Shown here: positions 37,396 through 45,100 of the stretch, piece by piece | How positions within the stretch are numbered: the first letter of the stretch is position 1 | Layout of the letters: each line of letters begins with the position of its first letter | Assembly: GCF_000494755.1 (NCBI RefSeq) | Contig: NC_022657.1 | Span: forward strand, 2,580,001 to 2,644,000 | Origin: Amorphoplanes friuliensis DSM 7358 | GTDB taxonomy: Bacteria; Actinomycetota; Actinomycetes; Mycobacteriales; Micromonosporaceae | Reading direction: 5' to 3' | Length of the DNA: 64,000 nt | Translations under genes and position numbers: made by a program | The notes under the pieces: generated by a model | Told to the model about the DNA's origin: nothing | What the model saw: only the letters and a program-made list of their open reading frames with translations | Database searches by the model: none

Positions 37396-38031
37396 ATGCG
37401 TGAACCCGGACAGCGCGGGCGCCGAACCTGCCATGACCGATCACCGCGGTCCGTGCCCACCGACAGCAACGACGAGCCAGGTACCTATGCGATCCCTCGT
37501 GCGGGGCTGCCCTGGCTGGTGTGCGTACCTGCGGGCACAGGCACGGACCTGTCGCCGCAGCTGGCGCAGCTGATCCTCGACGTCCACACCGCCGTGGGCG
37601 ACGTCGTCGTCGACATCGACGACGACAGTGCGTTCGCCGCGGCTGCTGCCGAGACAGGCCGCAGGCACCATGCTCTTGGTGGCGCCACGGGTCTGAATGC
37701 CTTCGGTCACGCCGCCGGCTACATCGACCTGCTGCTCATGCACTGGCCGCAACCCAATGCCGACCCACGCTGGCTGCTGCTGACCTGCCGGACGCTGCGG
37801 CGCAACGAAGGCTGCCTGGTGGTGGCGGTCAAGGCCGTGAATCAGCGGCGTGTCGCCGCCCTGAGCGCCCTGACCGGTGCGGCGCACACCGCCGGTCTGA
37901 ACCTGGTGGATCACATAGCCGTCATCGACCTGTCCGCCGACAACTTCCTGACTCAGCCTGGAACAGCTGCGGAGCGGACGCCCCGGGTGGATGCTGACCT
38001 GCTCGTCTTCGTTGCGGCCACGCCGTCATGA
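37396..38031 (+). CDS. Hypothetical protein, possibly a degenerate methyltransferase-like protein
   Basis: About 211 residues, not recognised with certainty. The core DVVVDIDDDSAFAAAAAETGRRHHALGG, GYIDLLLMHWPQP, RWLLLTCRTLRRNEGCLVVAVKAVN and GLNLVDHIAVIDLS has the alternating strand-helix pattern of a Rossmann-like methyltransferase. The HWPQP would take the place of a DNA methylase NPPY/SPPY motif; this is inference. Start choice is unsure: ATG 37396, or GTG 37453, which gives a cleaner N-terminus. It lies between two insertion sequences in the conjugative remnant. Confidence 0.5.
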   Translation: MREPGQRGRRTCHDRSPRSVPTDSNDEPGTYAIPRAGLPWLVCVPAGTGTDLSPQLAQLILDVHTAVGDVVVDIDDDSAFAAAAAETGRRHHALGGATGLNAFGHAAGYIDLLLMHWPQPNADPRWLLLTCRTLRRNEGCLVVAVKAVNQRRVAALSALTGAAHTAGLNLVDHIAVIDLSADNFLTQPGTAAERTPRVDADLLVFVAATPS

Positions 38032-38166
38032 AATGGCGACAGCGCATCCTTGAAAGGGGACTGAGGGGCGGGGTGGGCCGGTCAGAGTCGAGTTCAGTTC
38101 GGGAGTTTCATCTGCACTTCCCACTGACCACCGTGACCAAGGCGACGTTGGCGGCCCACTCGCTTA

Positions 38167-39051
38167 GAGGTCAGTTCAGAATGAGCGGACGTGGTGTGCG
38201 GCTGGGTCCCGCCGGGCCGGCCTGAGACTGCTGGTCGTGGTCGATCGTGTGGTGACTGATGAGTTGTGGCTGCGATTGGAACCGTTGATCCCGGTGCCTG
38301 AGCGCCGGTACCGGTTCCCGGGCCGGCGCCGGGCCGACAACCGTGCCGCGCTGGAAGGGATTCTGTTCGTCGTCAGTACCGGTATGCGGTGGAGCGACTT
38401 GCCTACGGCCATGTTCGGCGCCTCCGGTGCGACGTGCTGGCGCCGGTTGAAGGAATGGCACCAAGCCGGCGTGTGGCAGCAACTGCATCAAACGGTGCTT
38501 GCGGAGCTGCGGGCGGCGGGTCTGCTGGACCTGGCCCACGCGGTCGTGGACTCCTCGCACTTGCGGGCTCTCAAAGGGGGGACCTCACCGGTCCCAGCCC
38601 GGTCGACCGGGGCCGGCTGGCCAGCAAGCACCACCTGATCACCGACGCTAGTGGGCTACCACTGGCGGTCATCCTGACCGGCGGCAACCGCAACGACGTC
38701 ACCCAGCTACTGCCGCTGATCGACGCCATCCCACCGATCCACGGCCTGCGAGGACGGCCGAAACGACGACCGCGCAGGGTGTTCGCCGATCGCGGCTACG
38801 ACCACGACAAGTACCGCCGCCTGCTACGGCAACAACGCATCACACCGAAGATCGCCCGCCGCGGCGAGGCTCACGGCTCCGGGCTGGGCAAGCATCGCTG
38901 GCTCGTTGAACGGACCTTCTCCTGGCTGCACAACTTCCGACGGCTGCGAACCCGCTACGAACGCCGAGCCGACATCCACCAAGCCATGATCAGCATCGCC
39001 TGCTCCGTAATCTGCCTACGACGCCTACTCAGCTCATTTTAAACTGACCTC
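38167..39051 (+). mobile_element. IS5-family insertion sequence, copy 1
   Basis: 885 bp, bounded by GAGGTCAGTTCAGAATGAGC at the left and a nearly matching inverted copy at the right, with TTA on both sides (38164-38166 and 39052-39054). A near-identical copy in the same orientation lies at 43981-44864. Confidence 0.9.
38237..39042 (+). CDS. IS5-family transposase (copy 1), two frames joined by -1 frameshifting
   Basis: The first frame (GTG 38237, VDRVVTDELWLRLEPLIPVPERRYRFPGRRRADNRAALEG) reaches LRALKGG and then leaves homology. At 38573-38581 the run AAAGGGGGG permits a -1 slip into the frame that continues GDLTGPSPVDRGRLASKHHLITDASGLPLAVILTGGN, FADRGYDHDKYRRLLRQ, GLGKHRWLVERTFSWLHNFRRLRTRYERR and stops at 39042 inside the terminal repeat. 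The product is about 268 residues with a DDE domain. The same arrangement is kept in copy 2, which supports programmed frameshifting over mutation. Confidence 0.85.
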
Positions 39052-39248
39052 TTAAACGGACGCGGATTACGGCCACAACAGGGCTGGAAGGCCAGATCGA
39101 CGCGACGTTGTGGTTCCTTGATCGGTTCTGTTGGGCTGGACTCGGCGCACGCTGGAGGTGGCTGTGGTGAGACGAGCGCAGGTCAGGATGAAGCTAGCCA
39201 CCTAGGGTGCTCAGGCCACGACCGCTCAGCTCCAGAAAGGAGAGCACT

Positions 39249-39611
39249 GTGGGGAAAGATCGCCATCCCGCGCAGATGCGGCGGGTGACAGTCAGCAGTG
39301 TTGCCGACGTTCTGCTCGCGACAGGCGTGCCGCATGTATCGGTGCAGGCTTGGGGGGGGGGGGGGGGGGGGGGGGGGGGCTGGGTCCGGATCGATGTCGT
39401 TGGTCGTCCAGGCTCTGGCATCTCGATCGCCCGTGAACGAGTCGCCATGACTTTCGAAGACCTGCGGCATAGCGACTTCTGGACAGTCCGTCCAGCTGGC
39501 ACGACTTACAGATGGCGACCCTGGCGATCCTGGGTGACCATCTGTGACCCCGGTATCGAATGGACTGACCCGCGGACCGGATTGAACTTCTTCGGCGGCC
39601 CGGTGTGGTAG
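39249..39611 (+). CDS. Hypothetical protein interrupted by a 28-G tract
   Basis: A 120-residue protein with GTG start preceded by AAAGGAG at good spacing. It begins MGKDRHPAQMRRVTVSSVADVLLATGVPHVSVQAW, then nine glycines from the G run, then WVRIDVVGRPGSGISIARERVAMTFEDLRHSDFW and a Trp/Arg-rich end closing FFGGPVW. No family is recognised. The current tract length keeps the frame open; a change by one or two G would truncate or alter the C-terminal 85 residues, so expression could be phase-variable. Confidence 0.6.
   Translation: MGKDRHPAQMRRVTVSSVADVLLATGVPHVSVQAWGGGGGGGGGWVRIDVVGRPGSGISIARERVAMTFEDLRHSDFWTVRPAGTTYRWRPWRSWVTICDPGIEWTDPRTGLNFFGGPVW
39352..39379 (+). repeat. Homopolymeric G tract (28 G)
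   Basis: Twenty-eight consecutive G residues inside an open reading frame with a strong ribosome site. Such length is exceptional for a bacterial chromosome and would be prone to slippage; sequencing or assembly error in the exact count is also possible. Confidence 0.9.
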
Positions 39612-40070
39612 ACGCTGACTAGTGCTGGTGCCGTGGCACCTGAGCAGACGGAGTCGCCATGCCAGATGTCCGTTCGCTGCGGGTAAATGGTGATGAGCAG
39701 TCCGAATGTGAATGCTCCTGTGTCGCCATGCGGCAGACAGAGCGGATGGCCAATTTTCGGTGAAGGGCTCGGGTGCACGCTCGGACAGCACAACCACGGA
39801 TCAGCCTGCAAGTTTGATGCTTACCGTGCCTTTGCTTTGCAACCTCGGCGCAACGCCGCCATGTGGCAGCAGCGAGGACAAGGCGACGACCGGATGTCTG
39901 ACACGGACTCACCGTCGGCCTCCACGGTTGTGCACCGTCCTAGCAGGAATGTCGAACGCGCCCGCAGATCGAGGTGGAGCAGGAAGCCGACGACGAGGCA
40001 GGGCCCGCCTCGCGCCAACACCGTGGCTGGCAACAGCGCGCTTGGGCACCTCCGGCCGATCGGCATCTGC
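39612..40070. other. Intergenic, one very small candidate ORF
   Basis: No recognised gene in about 460 bp. An ATG at 39659 opens a 34-codon frame ending at 39763 that contains the cysteine cluster ECECSC; it has no clear ribosome site. The remaining sequence shows nothing recognisable on either strand. Confidence 0.3.
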
Positions 40071-41054
40071 CTACGTTCGTGTCATGCGTTCGCCCGGAGC
40101 GTCGCGGTACTGCTTGGGCGAGGAGCCGACCACGCGCCGGAAGGCCGTGCTGAAGGCGCTCTCGGACTCGTAGCCCGTGGCGACGGCGAGTTCGGAGATC
40201 GAGCGGGTGTTGCGGCGCAGGGCGTCGCGGGCCAGGCTCATGCGCCACTGGATCAGGTATTCCCCGGGTGTGGTGCCGAGCTGCTTCTTGAAGGCGGCGG
40301 CGAACGCCGAACGGGACATGCGGGCGATGCCGGCCAGTTCCTGCAGGCTCCAGCGGTGGGAGATATCGGCGTGCAAGGCGCGCAGGGCCGCACCGACGCC
40401 GTCGTCAGACAGGGCTCCCAGCCAGCCGGCGGGGTGGTCGGTCTGGTCGACGTGGGCGCGCAGTACGTGCACGAAGAGAATCTGCACGAGGTGGTCCAGC
40501 ACCAGGGAGCTGCCGACGGTGCGGTTCTTCGTCTCGGTGCTGAGCAGGTGGGCCACTTGAGCGAGCTGCCCAAGGCTCCGGTCGCCGGCCCTGACGTGCA
40601 CGAGCCTCGGGAGCACGTCGATCAGCATCGTGGTGTTGGCCTGGTCGAACCAGAACTGCCCACCGCACATGCTGAAGTCCTCGTCCGCCTCGGTGCCGAT
40701 GCACACCCGCCCCTTCACGGCGCTCTCCCAGAGGGCCTGTGCGGGCAGCGGTTCGACGGTGGGGGAGCTGGCCAGCCGGTACGCCGGAGGGTTGACCAGC
40801 AGAAAGACGTCGCCCTTGCGCAGGCGCACGGGGTCGCTGTCGTCTTCGAACACCAGCCAGCACTCACCCTGCTCAATGCCGCCGATCTTCACGTACTCGA
40901 ACGCCTCGAAGCGCAGCGCCCACGGCCCGGCCGCGCTGAAGTCCGGATCGACCGCCGTGCGGGGACGTAGCAGGCCGATAGCGGCGGCGATCGGGTCGCT
41001 GGACCCGAGCGGCGACCGGGACTTGGACGATACGTAAGAAATTGCGGACTCCAC
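40071..41054 (-). CDS. AraC family transcriptional regulator with cupin sensor
   Basis: A 327-residue regulator. The N-terminal half is a cupin-type sensor (SAAGPWALRFEAFEYVKIGGIEQGECWLVFE, PVRLRKGDVFLLVNPPAYRL) like those of Cupin_6 AraC proteins. The C-terminal 110 residues hold two HTH motifs (WSLQELAGIARMSRSAFAAAFKKQLGTTPGEYLIQWRM and SISELAVATGYESESAFSTAFRRVVGSSPKQYR). GTG 41054 is chosen because the divergent SDR gene starts 39 bp away. It most likely controls that dehydrogenase. Confidence 0.88.
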   Translation of the reverse strand: MESAISYVSSKSRSPLGSSDPIAAAIGLLRPRTAVDPDFSAAGPWALRFEAFEYVKIGGIEQGECWLVFEDDSDPVRLRKGDVFLLVNPPAYRLASSPTVEPLPAQALWESAVKGRVCIGTEADEDFSMCGGQFWFDQANTTMLIDVLPRLVHVRAGDRSLGQLAQVAHLLSTETKNRTVGSSLVLDHLVQILFVHVLRAHVDQTDHPAGWLGALSDDGVGAALRALHADISHRWSLQELAGIARMSRSAFAAAFKKQLGTTPGEYLIQWRMSLARDALRRNTRSISELAVATGYESESAFSTAFRRVVGSSPKQYRDAPGERMTRT

Positions 41055-41093
41055 GTTATGGATCGTACAGCGGATGGGATCCACCATCGTTTC

Positions 41094-41828
41094 ATGACCA
41101 CCACGCAGCAGACCGCGCTTGTCACGGGCGCCAACAAGGGCATCGGGTTCGAGACCGCCCGCCAGCTCGCCCAGCTGGGCTTCACCGTCTGGCTGGGATG
41201 CCGTGATCAGGGCCGAGGCGAAGCGGCAGCGAAGGAGCTGGCCGCCGACGGCGACGTCCGCTTCGTTCGCCTCGACCTGACCGACACCGTCAGCATCCAG
41301 GCCGCCCAGGAGCACATCGCCGAGCACAGCGGCACCCTGGACGTTCTGATCAACAACGCCGCCATCGCCCTCGGGAGTCAGGAAGGTCCGCCCAGCACCA
41401 TGAGGCCCGAGACGATCGAAAAGACGCTGGAGGTGAATTTCTACGGCACGCTGCACGTCACCCAGGCCTTCCTGCCGCTGGTGCGTAAGGCGGAAGCCGG
41501 GCGCATCGTGAATCTGAGCAGCTCGATGGGCTCGCTCACCATGCTCACCGCTCCCGAGCAGCCGCTGGCACCGTTCGGCGTGAGCTACGCGTACTCCTCG
41601 TCCAAGACCCTCGTGAGCACCCTCACCGGCTGGCTCGCCGTCGAACTGAAAGACACACCGGTGAAGGTGAACTCGGTGTGCCCCGGGTTCAACGCCACCG
41701 ATCTCAACGGCAACATGGGAACACAGCACCCGTCCGAGGGCGCGAAGGTCGTCGTACGTGCCGCCACGCTGCCTGCCGACGGCCCCAGCGGTAGCTTCTT
41801 CGACGACGCCGGCCCGGTGAGCTGGTGA
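41094..41828 (+). CDS. Short-chain dehydrogenase/reductase
   Basis: A 244-residue classical SDR. The cofactor motif TGANKGIG lies at about residues 10-17, NNAA follows the fourth strand, and the active site is Ser in NLSSSMGS with YSSSK (Tyr-x3-Lys) in SYAYSSSKTLVS. The PGFNATDLNGNMGTQ segment is typical of NADPH-dependent carbonyl reductase-like members. ATG 41094 puts the first strand at the normal distance; the ATG at 41058 would extend into the shared promoter. It is divergent from the AraC gene. Confidence 0.88.
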   Translation: MTTTQQTALVTGANKGIGFETARQLAQLGFTVWLGCRDQGRGEAAAKELAADGDVRFVRLDLTDTVSIQAAQEHIAEHSGTLDVLINNAAIALGSQEGPPSTMRPETIEKTLEVNFYGTLHVTQAFLPLVRKAEAGRIVNLSSSMGSLTMLTAPEQPLAPFGVSYAYSSSKTLVSTLTGWLAVELKDTPVKVNSVCPGFNATDLNGNMGTQHPSEGAKVVVRAATLPADGPSGSFFDDAGPVSW

Positions 41829-41902
41829 CTTCCAGGTTGTAAAGCGCCCGCAGGTACTGCCGGCGCTGCCGCCAGTCGGCCTGACCGGGGAGCCGTGCGG
41901 AG

Positions 41903-42185
41903 CTACTCGGGCAAGACGGTCATGTTGATCTTCTGCACGAGGTCGGCGATCGCCGTCACCCGGTCCATGTCCCACCCCTCGGGCACCTGGCCGGGGAACG
42001 GGTCGTCACCACCCTCCACGAAGAGGGTTTCCGGGCCGCCTGGTGTGAAGAGGAACAGGGTGCGGGCATCGGCGGAGCCGATGTTCCGGAAACGGTGGCG
42101 GCGATTGCGGGGGATAAACAGGAACGAGCCGGCCCTCCGCTACGAACGTCCGGTCTTCGTCCAGGAACTCAAGGGCGCCGTCGCA
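41903..42185 (-). pseudogene. Cupin gene remnant
   Basis: The minus strand reads LEFLDEDRTFVAEGR, then after a frame change LFIPRNRRHRFRNIGSADARTLFLFTPGGPETLFVEGGDDPFPG and ends INMTVLPE with stop at 41903-41905. The N-terminal half of the cupin is absent, cut where a plus-strand AraC fragment begins. It is similar in layout to the cupin gene at 63288-63677. Confidence 0.7.
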
Positions 42186-42190
42186 GCGGA

Positions 42191-42292
42191 CTGGGCAGCT
42201 CCGACTCGATGCGCCAGCACCTGACCCTCCGTATCGGGCTGACACCGTCGGCGTACCGGCGATCCTTCACGCGATTGCCGGAACACCGGTAG
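42191..42292 (+). pseudogene. AraC/GlxA-type HTH C-terminal fragment
   Basis: About 33 codons read GLGSSDSMRQHLTLRIGLTPSAYRRSFTRLPEHR, the second HTH and end of an AraC family protein (FGSAESLRRHFRRRLGTTPSAYRRRF pattern). No upstream part remains. Bases 42293-42570 hold no recognisable gene. Confidence 0.6.
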
Positions 42293-42570
42293 CGGCGCGG
42301 ACAGAGCGAGCCGCATTCGGTCTGCTCAACCGCAGCGCGGGTCAGCTCAGGGGCGGGCCAGCTCGCCGAGGGCGGGCGTGGGTAGCGCCGCGCTCAACCA
42401 GCAGCTTGACCGACAGCTCGTTCAGCCGGAAGGTGGCTGGCGGCTGCACGCCCCGGGAGTCGCGTCGTTAAAGAAACTTTAAGGAACGCTTGCTCAGCGT
42501 CATGAACTGCTGCCCCATCATTGCTCGTATACCTCGGCACAAGCAGTACCGAGACGAAGAGGAGCCGTGC

Positions 42571-43476
42571 ATGTATCGACGCGGAATCAGCAGCCGGACG
42601 CGCAAGCTGGTGATTGGAGGTGCCGCCGCAGCGCTGCTCGGCTCGGCGCTCGCTGTCGGCACGGGGATGGGTCAGGCCGCCGAACAGGGCAACGCCGGAG
42701 CCAGCTCCGGCAACATCAACGCTTTGGTGCCGGCGCTGGGGTTCAGCCCGGGTGATCCGAACGCGACGGCCGACCGCGTTGGCCCTACCGGGGTAAAAGT
42801 TCCCGGTCGCTGCCCACCCACTCAAGCCCAGGTGAACGCGCAGGTAGCGCTCAAGAATGCGAACCTGCCGAGTGGAACGGACCTCGAGAGCCGCATCCAG
42901 CGTTTTGAGAAGACCTTGTCGGCGATTCAGGACTTGAAATGCCCCGCGTCTTCCACGACTTTGCTGGGCCGCTTGAAGTCCTTGACCGCGCTGCGCGGAG
43001 ACGCGAACCGCGACAACACCCTGCGTGGTTTGGGTTTGAACGAAACGCCAGCAGATAAAGCCGCCGGTACAGGATCCGGTGACGCGGCCGCGGGTGGAGC
43101 GCCGGGGAACGACGGAGCCAGCTCCGGTGACGTCAACGCTTTGGTGCCGGCGCTGGGTTTCAGCCCGGGTGATCCGAACGCGACGGCCGACCGGGTTGGC
43201 CCTACCGGGGTAAAGGTTCCCGGTCGCTGCCCACCCACTCAAGCCCAGGTGAACGCGCAGGTAGCGCTCAAGAATGGGAACCTGCCGAGTGGAACGGACC
43301 TCGAGAGCCGCATCCAGCGCTTTGAGAAGACCTTGTCGGCGATTCAGGACTTGAAATGCCCCGCGTCTTCCACGACTTTGCTGGGCCGCTTGAAGTCCTT
43401 GACCGCGCTGCGCGGAGACGCGAACCGCGACAACACCCTGCGTGGTTTGGGTTTGAACGAAACGCCAGCCGGATAG
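42571..43476 (+). CDS. Secreted protein with a near-perfect internal duplication
   Basis: A 301-residue secreted protein. The signal peptide is MYRRGISSRTRKLVIGGAAA followed by LLGSALAVGTGMGQAA (cleavage near residue 36). Two copies of a 119-residue unit follow (about 42-160 and 181-299), each starting AGASSG or DGASSG, then LVPALGFSPGDPNATADRVGP and VKVPGRCPPTQAQVNAQVALK, and ending LRGLGLNETPA. Each unit has two cysteines that may pair. An Ala/Gly linker separates them. ATG 42571 has GAAGAGGAG upstream. No known family is recognised. Confidence 0.75.
   Translation: MYRRGISSRTRKLVIGGAAAALLGSALAVGTGMGQAAEQGNAGASSGNINALVPALGFSPGDPNATADRVGPTGVKVPGRCPPTQAQVNAQVALKNANLPSGTDLESRIQRFEKTLSAIQDLKCPASSTTLLGRLKSLTALRGDANRDNTLRGLGLNETPADKAAGTGSGDAAAGGAPGNDGASSGDVNALVPALGFSPGDPNATADRVGPTGVKVPGRCPPTQAQVNAQVALKNGNLPSGTDLESRIQRFEKTLSAIQDLKCPASSTTLLGRLKSLTALRGDANRDNTLRGLGLNETPAG
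42696..43052 (+). repeat. Tandem gene-internal repeat, unit 1
   Basis: 357 bp, about 98% identical to the unit at 43113-43469 (offset 417 bp), with fewer than ten differences noted by eye. It encodes one full secreted module. Confidence 0.9.
43113..43469 (+). repeat. Tandem gene-internal repeat, unit 2
   Basis: Second copy of the 357-bp unit. Silent and replacement differences are few, which points to a very recent duplication or ongoing gene conversion. Confidence 0.9.
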
Positions 43477-43646
43477 AACCGAGGGGAACGCGCGCGCCGC
43501 AAAACGCGCCAGCGAAATGAGCGGCTCGCGGAGCGGCGCCGCGGACAACGGCAACCTAATCCCTCGCGGATCCTGATCCACCGCACGGAACCGCCTCGCC
43601 GGAGGCCTCGCACCACGGGGGTCTCCGGCGCGTCCGTGTGTGAGCC

Positions 43647-43840
43647 ATGCGCGCGGTGATCTTCGGCTACTTCGGCACGCTGACCGACCCCGGCGCTGAG
43701 GAGTATCGCGAGCCCCTCGCGCACCGTACCGGCGAGCTTCTCGGCGGCTGCCGGCCACGGTTCTGCGAGGCGCTGGCCGGGAGCCTCGGCGAGCGCACCA
43801 TCGGGGTCCACGGCGGGACGGACAGCACGCTGAGGGCGGA
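43647..43840 (+). pseudogene. HAD-type hydrolase N-terminal remnant
   Basis: The reading MRAVIFGYFGTLTDPGAEEYREPLAHRTGELLG resembles motif I of haloacid dehalogenase-like hydrolases, but the nucleophile Asp of DYFGTLT is Gly. Homology fades after about 60 codons, before the insertion sequence at 43981. Bases 43477-43646 show nothing recognisable. Confidence 0.55.
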
Positions 43841-43980
43841 GGCGCTTTCCTGCGGAGCAAAACCGTCATCTGCCCAGCTTCCCGTCGCGCTCGGGCATCA
43901 CCGGAGCGGTCGTGCCCACCTCCGCAAGCCGCGGCACCACGCGCTCGGCGTCCCGGCGGAACTTCGGCGGCGCCCGCTTA

Positions 43981-44864
43981 GAGGTCAGTTCAGAATGAGC
44001 GGACGTGGTGTGCGGCTGGGTCCTCCGGGCCGGCCTGAGACTGCTGGTCGTGGTCGATCGTGTGGTGACTGATGAGTTGTGGCTGCGATTGGAACCGTTG
44101 ATCCCGGTGCCTGAGCGCCGGTACCGGTTCCCGGGCCGGCGCCGGGCCGACAACCGTGCCGCGCTGGAAAGGATTCTGTTCGTCGTCAGTACCGGTATGC
44201 GGTGGAGCGACTTGCCTACGGCCATGTTCGGCGCCTCCGGTGCGACGTGCTGGCGCCGGTTGAAGGAATGGCACCAAGCCGGCGTGTGGCAGCAACTGCA
44301 CGAAACGGTGCTTGCGGAGCTGCGGGCGGCGGGTCTGCTGGACCTGGCCCACGCGGTCGTGGACTCCTCGCACTTGCGGGCTCTCAAAGGGGGGACCTCA
44401 CCGGTCCCAGCCCGGTCGACCGGGGCCGGCTGGGCAGCAAGCACCACCTGATCACCGACGCTAGTGGGCTACCACTGGCGGTCATTCTGACCGGCGGCAA
44501 CCGCAACGACGTCACTCAGCTGCTGCCTCTGATCGACGCAATCCCACCGATCCGCGGCCTGCGGGGCAGGCCGAAACGACGACCGCGCAGGGTGTTCGCC
44601 GATCGCGGCTACGACCACGACAAGTACCGCCGCCTGCTACGGCAACAACGCATCACACCGAAGATCGCCCGCCGCGGTGACGCTCACGGCTCCGGGCTGG
44701 GCAAGCATCGCTGGCTCGTTGAACGGACCTTCTCCTGGCTGCACAACCTCCGGCGACTCCGGACCCGCTACGAACGCCGAGCCGACATCCACCAAGCCAT
44801 GATCAGCATCGCCTGCTCCGTAATCTGCCTACGACGCCTACTCAACTCATTCCGAACTGACCTG
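43981..44864 (+). mobile_element. IS5-family insertion sequence, copy 2
   Basis: 884 bp, near-identical to copy 1 at 38167-39051 and in the same orientation, with TTA at both flanks (43978-43980 and 44865-44867). The right terminal repeat differs from copy 1 in its last bases. The two copies bracket 4.9 kb of cargo like a composite transposon. Confidence 0.9.
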
Positions 44865-44957
44865 TTAGCAGGCATCGTGGTGCCGCTCGACGGCCTGCCC
44901 CGGCCCTGCATCGTCCGGGTAGCCCTTCCCAGCAACGGCCACATCGCTCGCAATTAG
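44050..44957 (+). CDS. IS5-family transposase (copy 2), frameshifted and reading past the IS end
   Basis: It has the same two-frame structure as copy 1, with the slippery AAAGGGGGG conserved at 44386-44394. In copy 1 the stop lies inside the right repeat (TTTTAA). Here that position reads TTCCGA, so translation continues through the IS boundary for about 30 extra residues (TDLLAGIVVPLDGLPRPC and on) to 44957. The DDE domain is otherwise intact, so activity is possible. Confidence 0.82.
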
Positions 44958-45070
44958 CGGCGTCACTGACCCAGCTGTACCTGACCTCGTGCTTCTGGCG
45001 CCTGCCCCGGGCGCGGTCAGTCGGCTGGGGCTGCGGCTGGTCGGCTCTGAGTGATAACCTCCGAAACCAC

Positions 45071-45083
45071 TTGCAGTTTGCAA
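45071..45083. promoter_or_regulatory. Palindrome before the S51 peptidase gene
   Basis: TTGCA-GTT-TGCAA is a perfect inverted repeat 17 bp upstream of the ATG. It overlaps the likely transcript start and suits a small dimeric repressor; no cognate regulator is adjacent. Confidence 0.4.
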
Positions 45084-45100
45084 TCGGTTATGGAGGAACG

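Noticed and set aside
39659..39763. A 34-codon ORF with an ECECSC cluster as a possible peptide gene
   Set aside because: No clear ribosome site or partner genes; left only as a remark in the intergenic entry.
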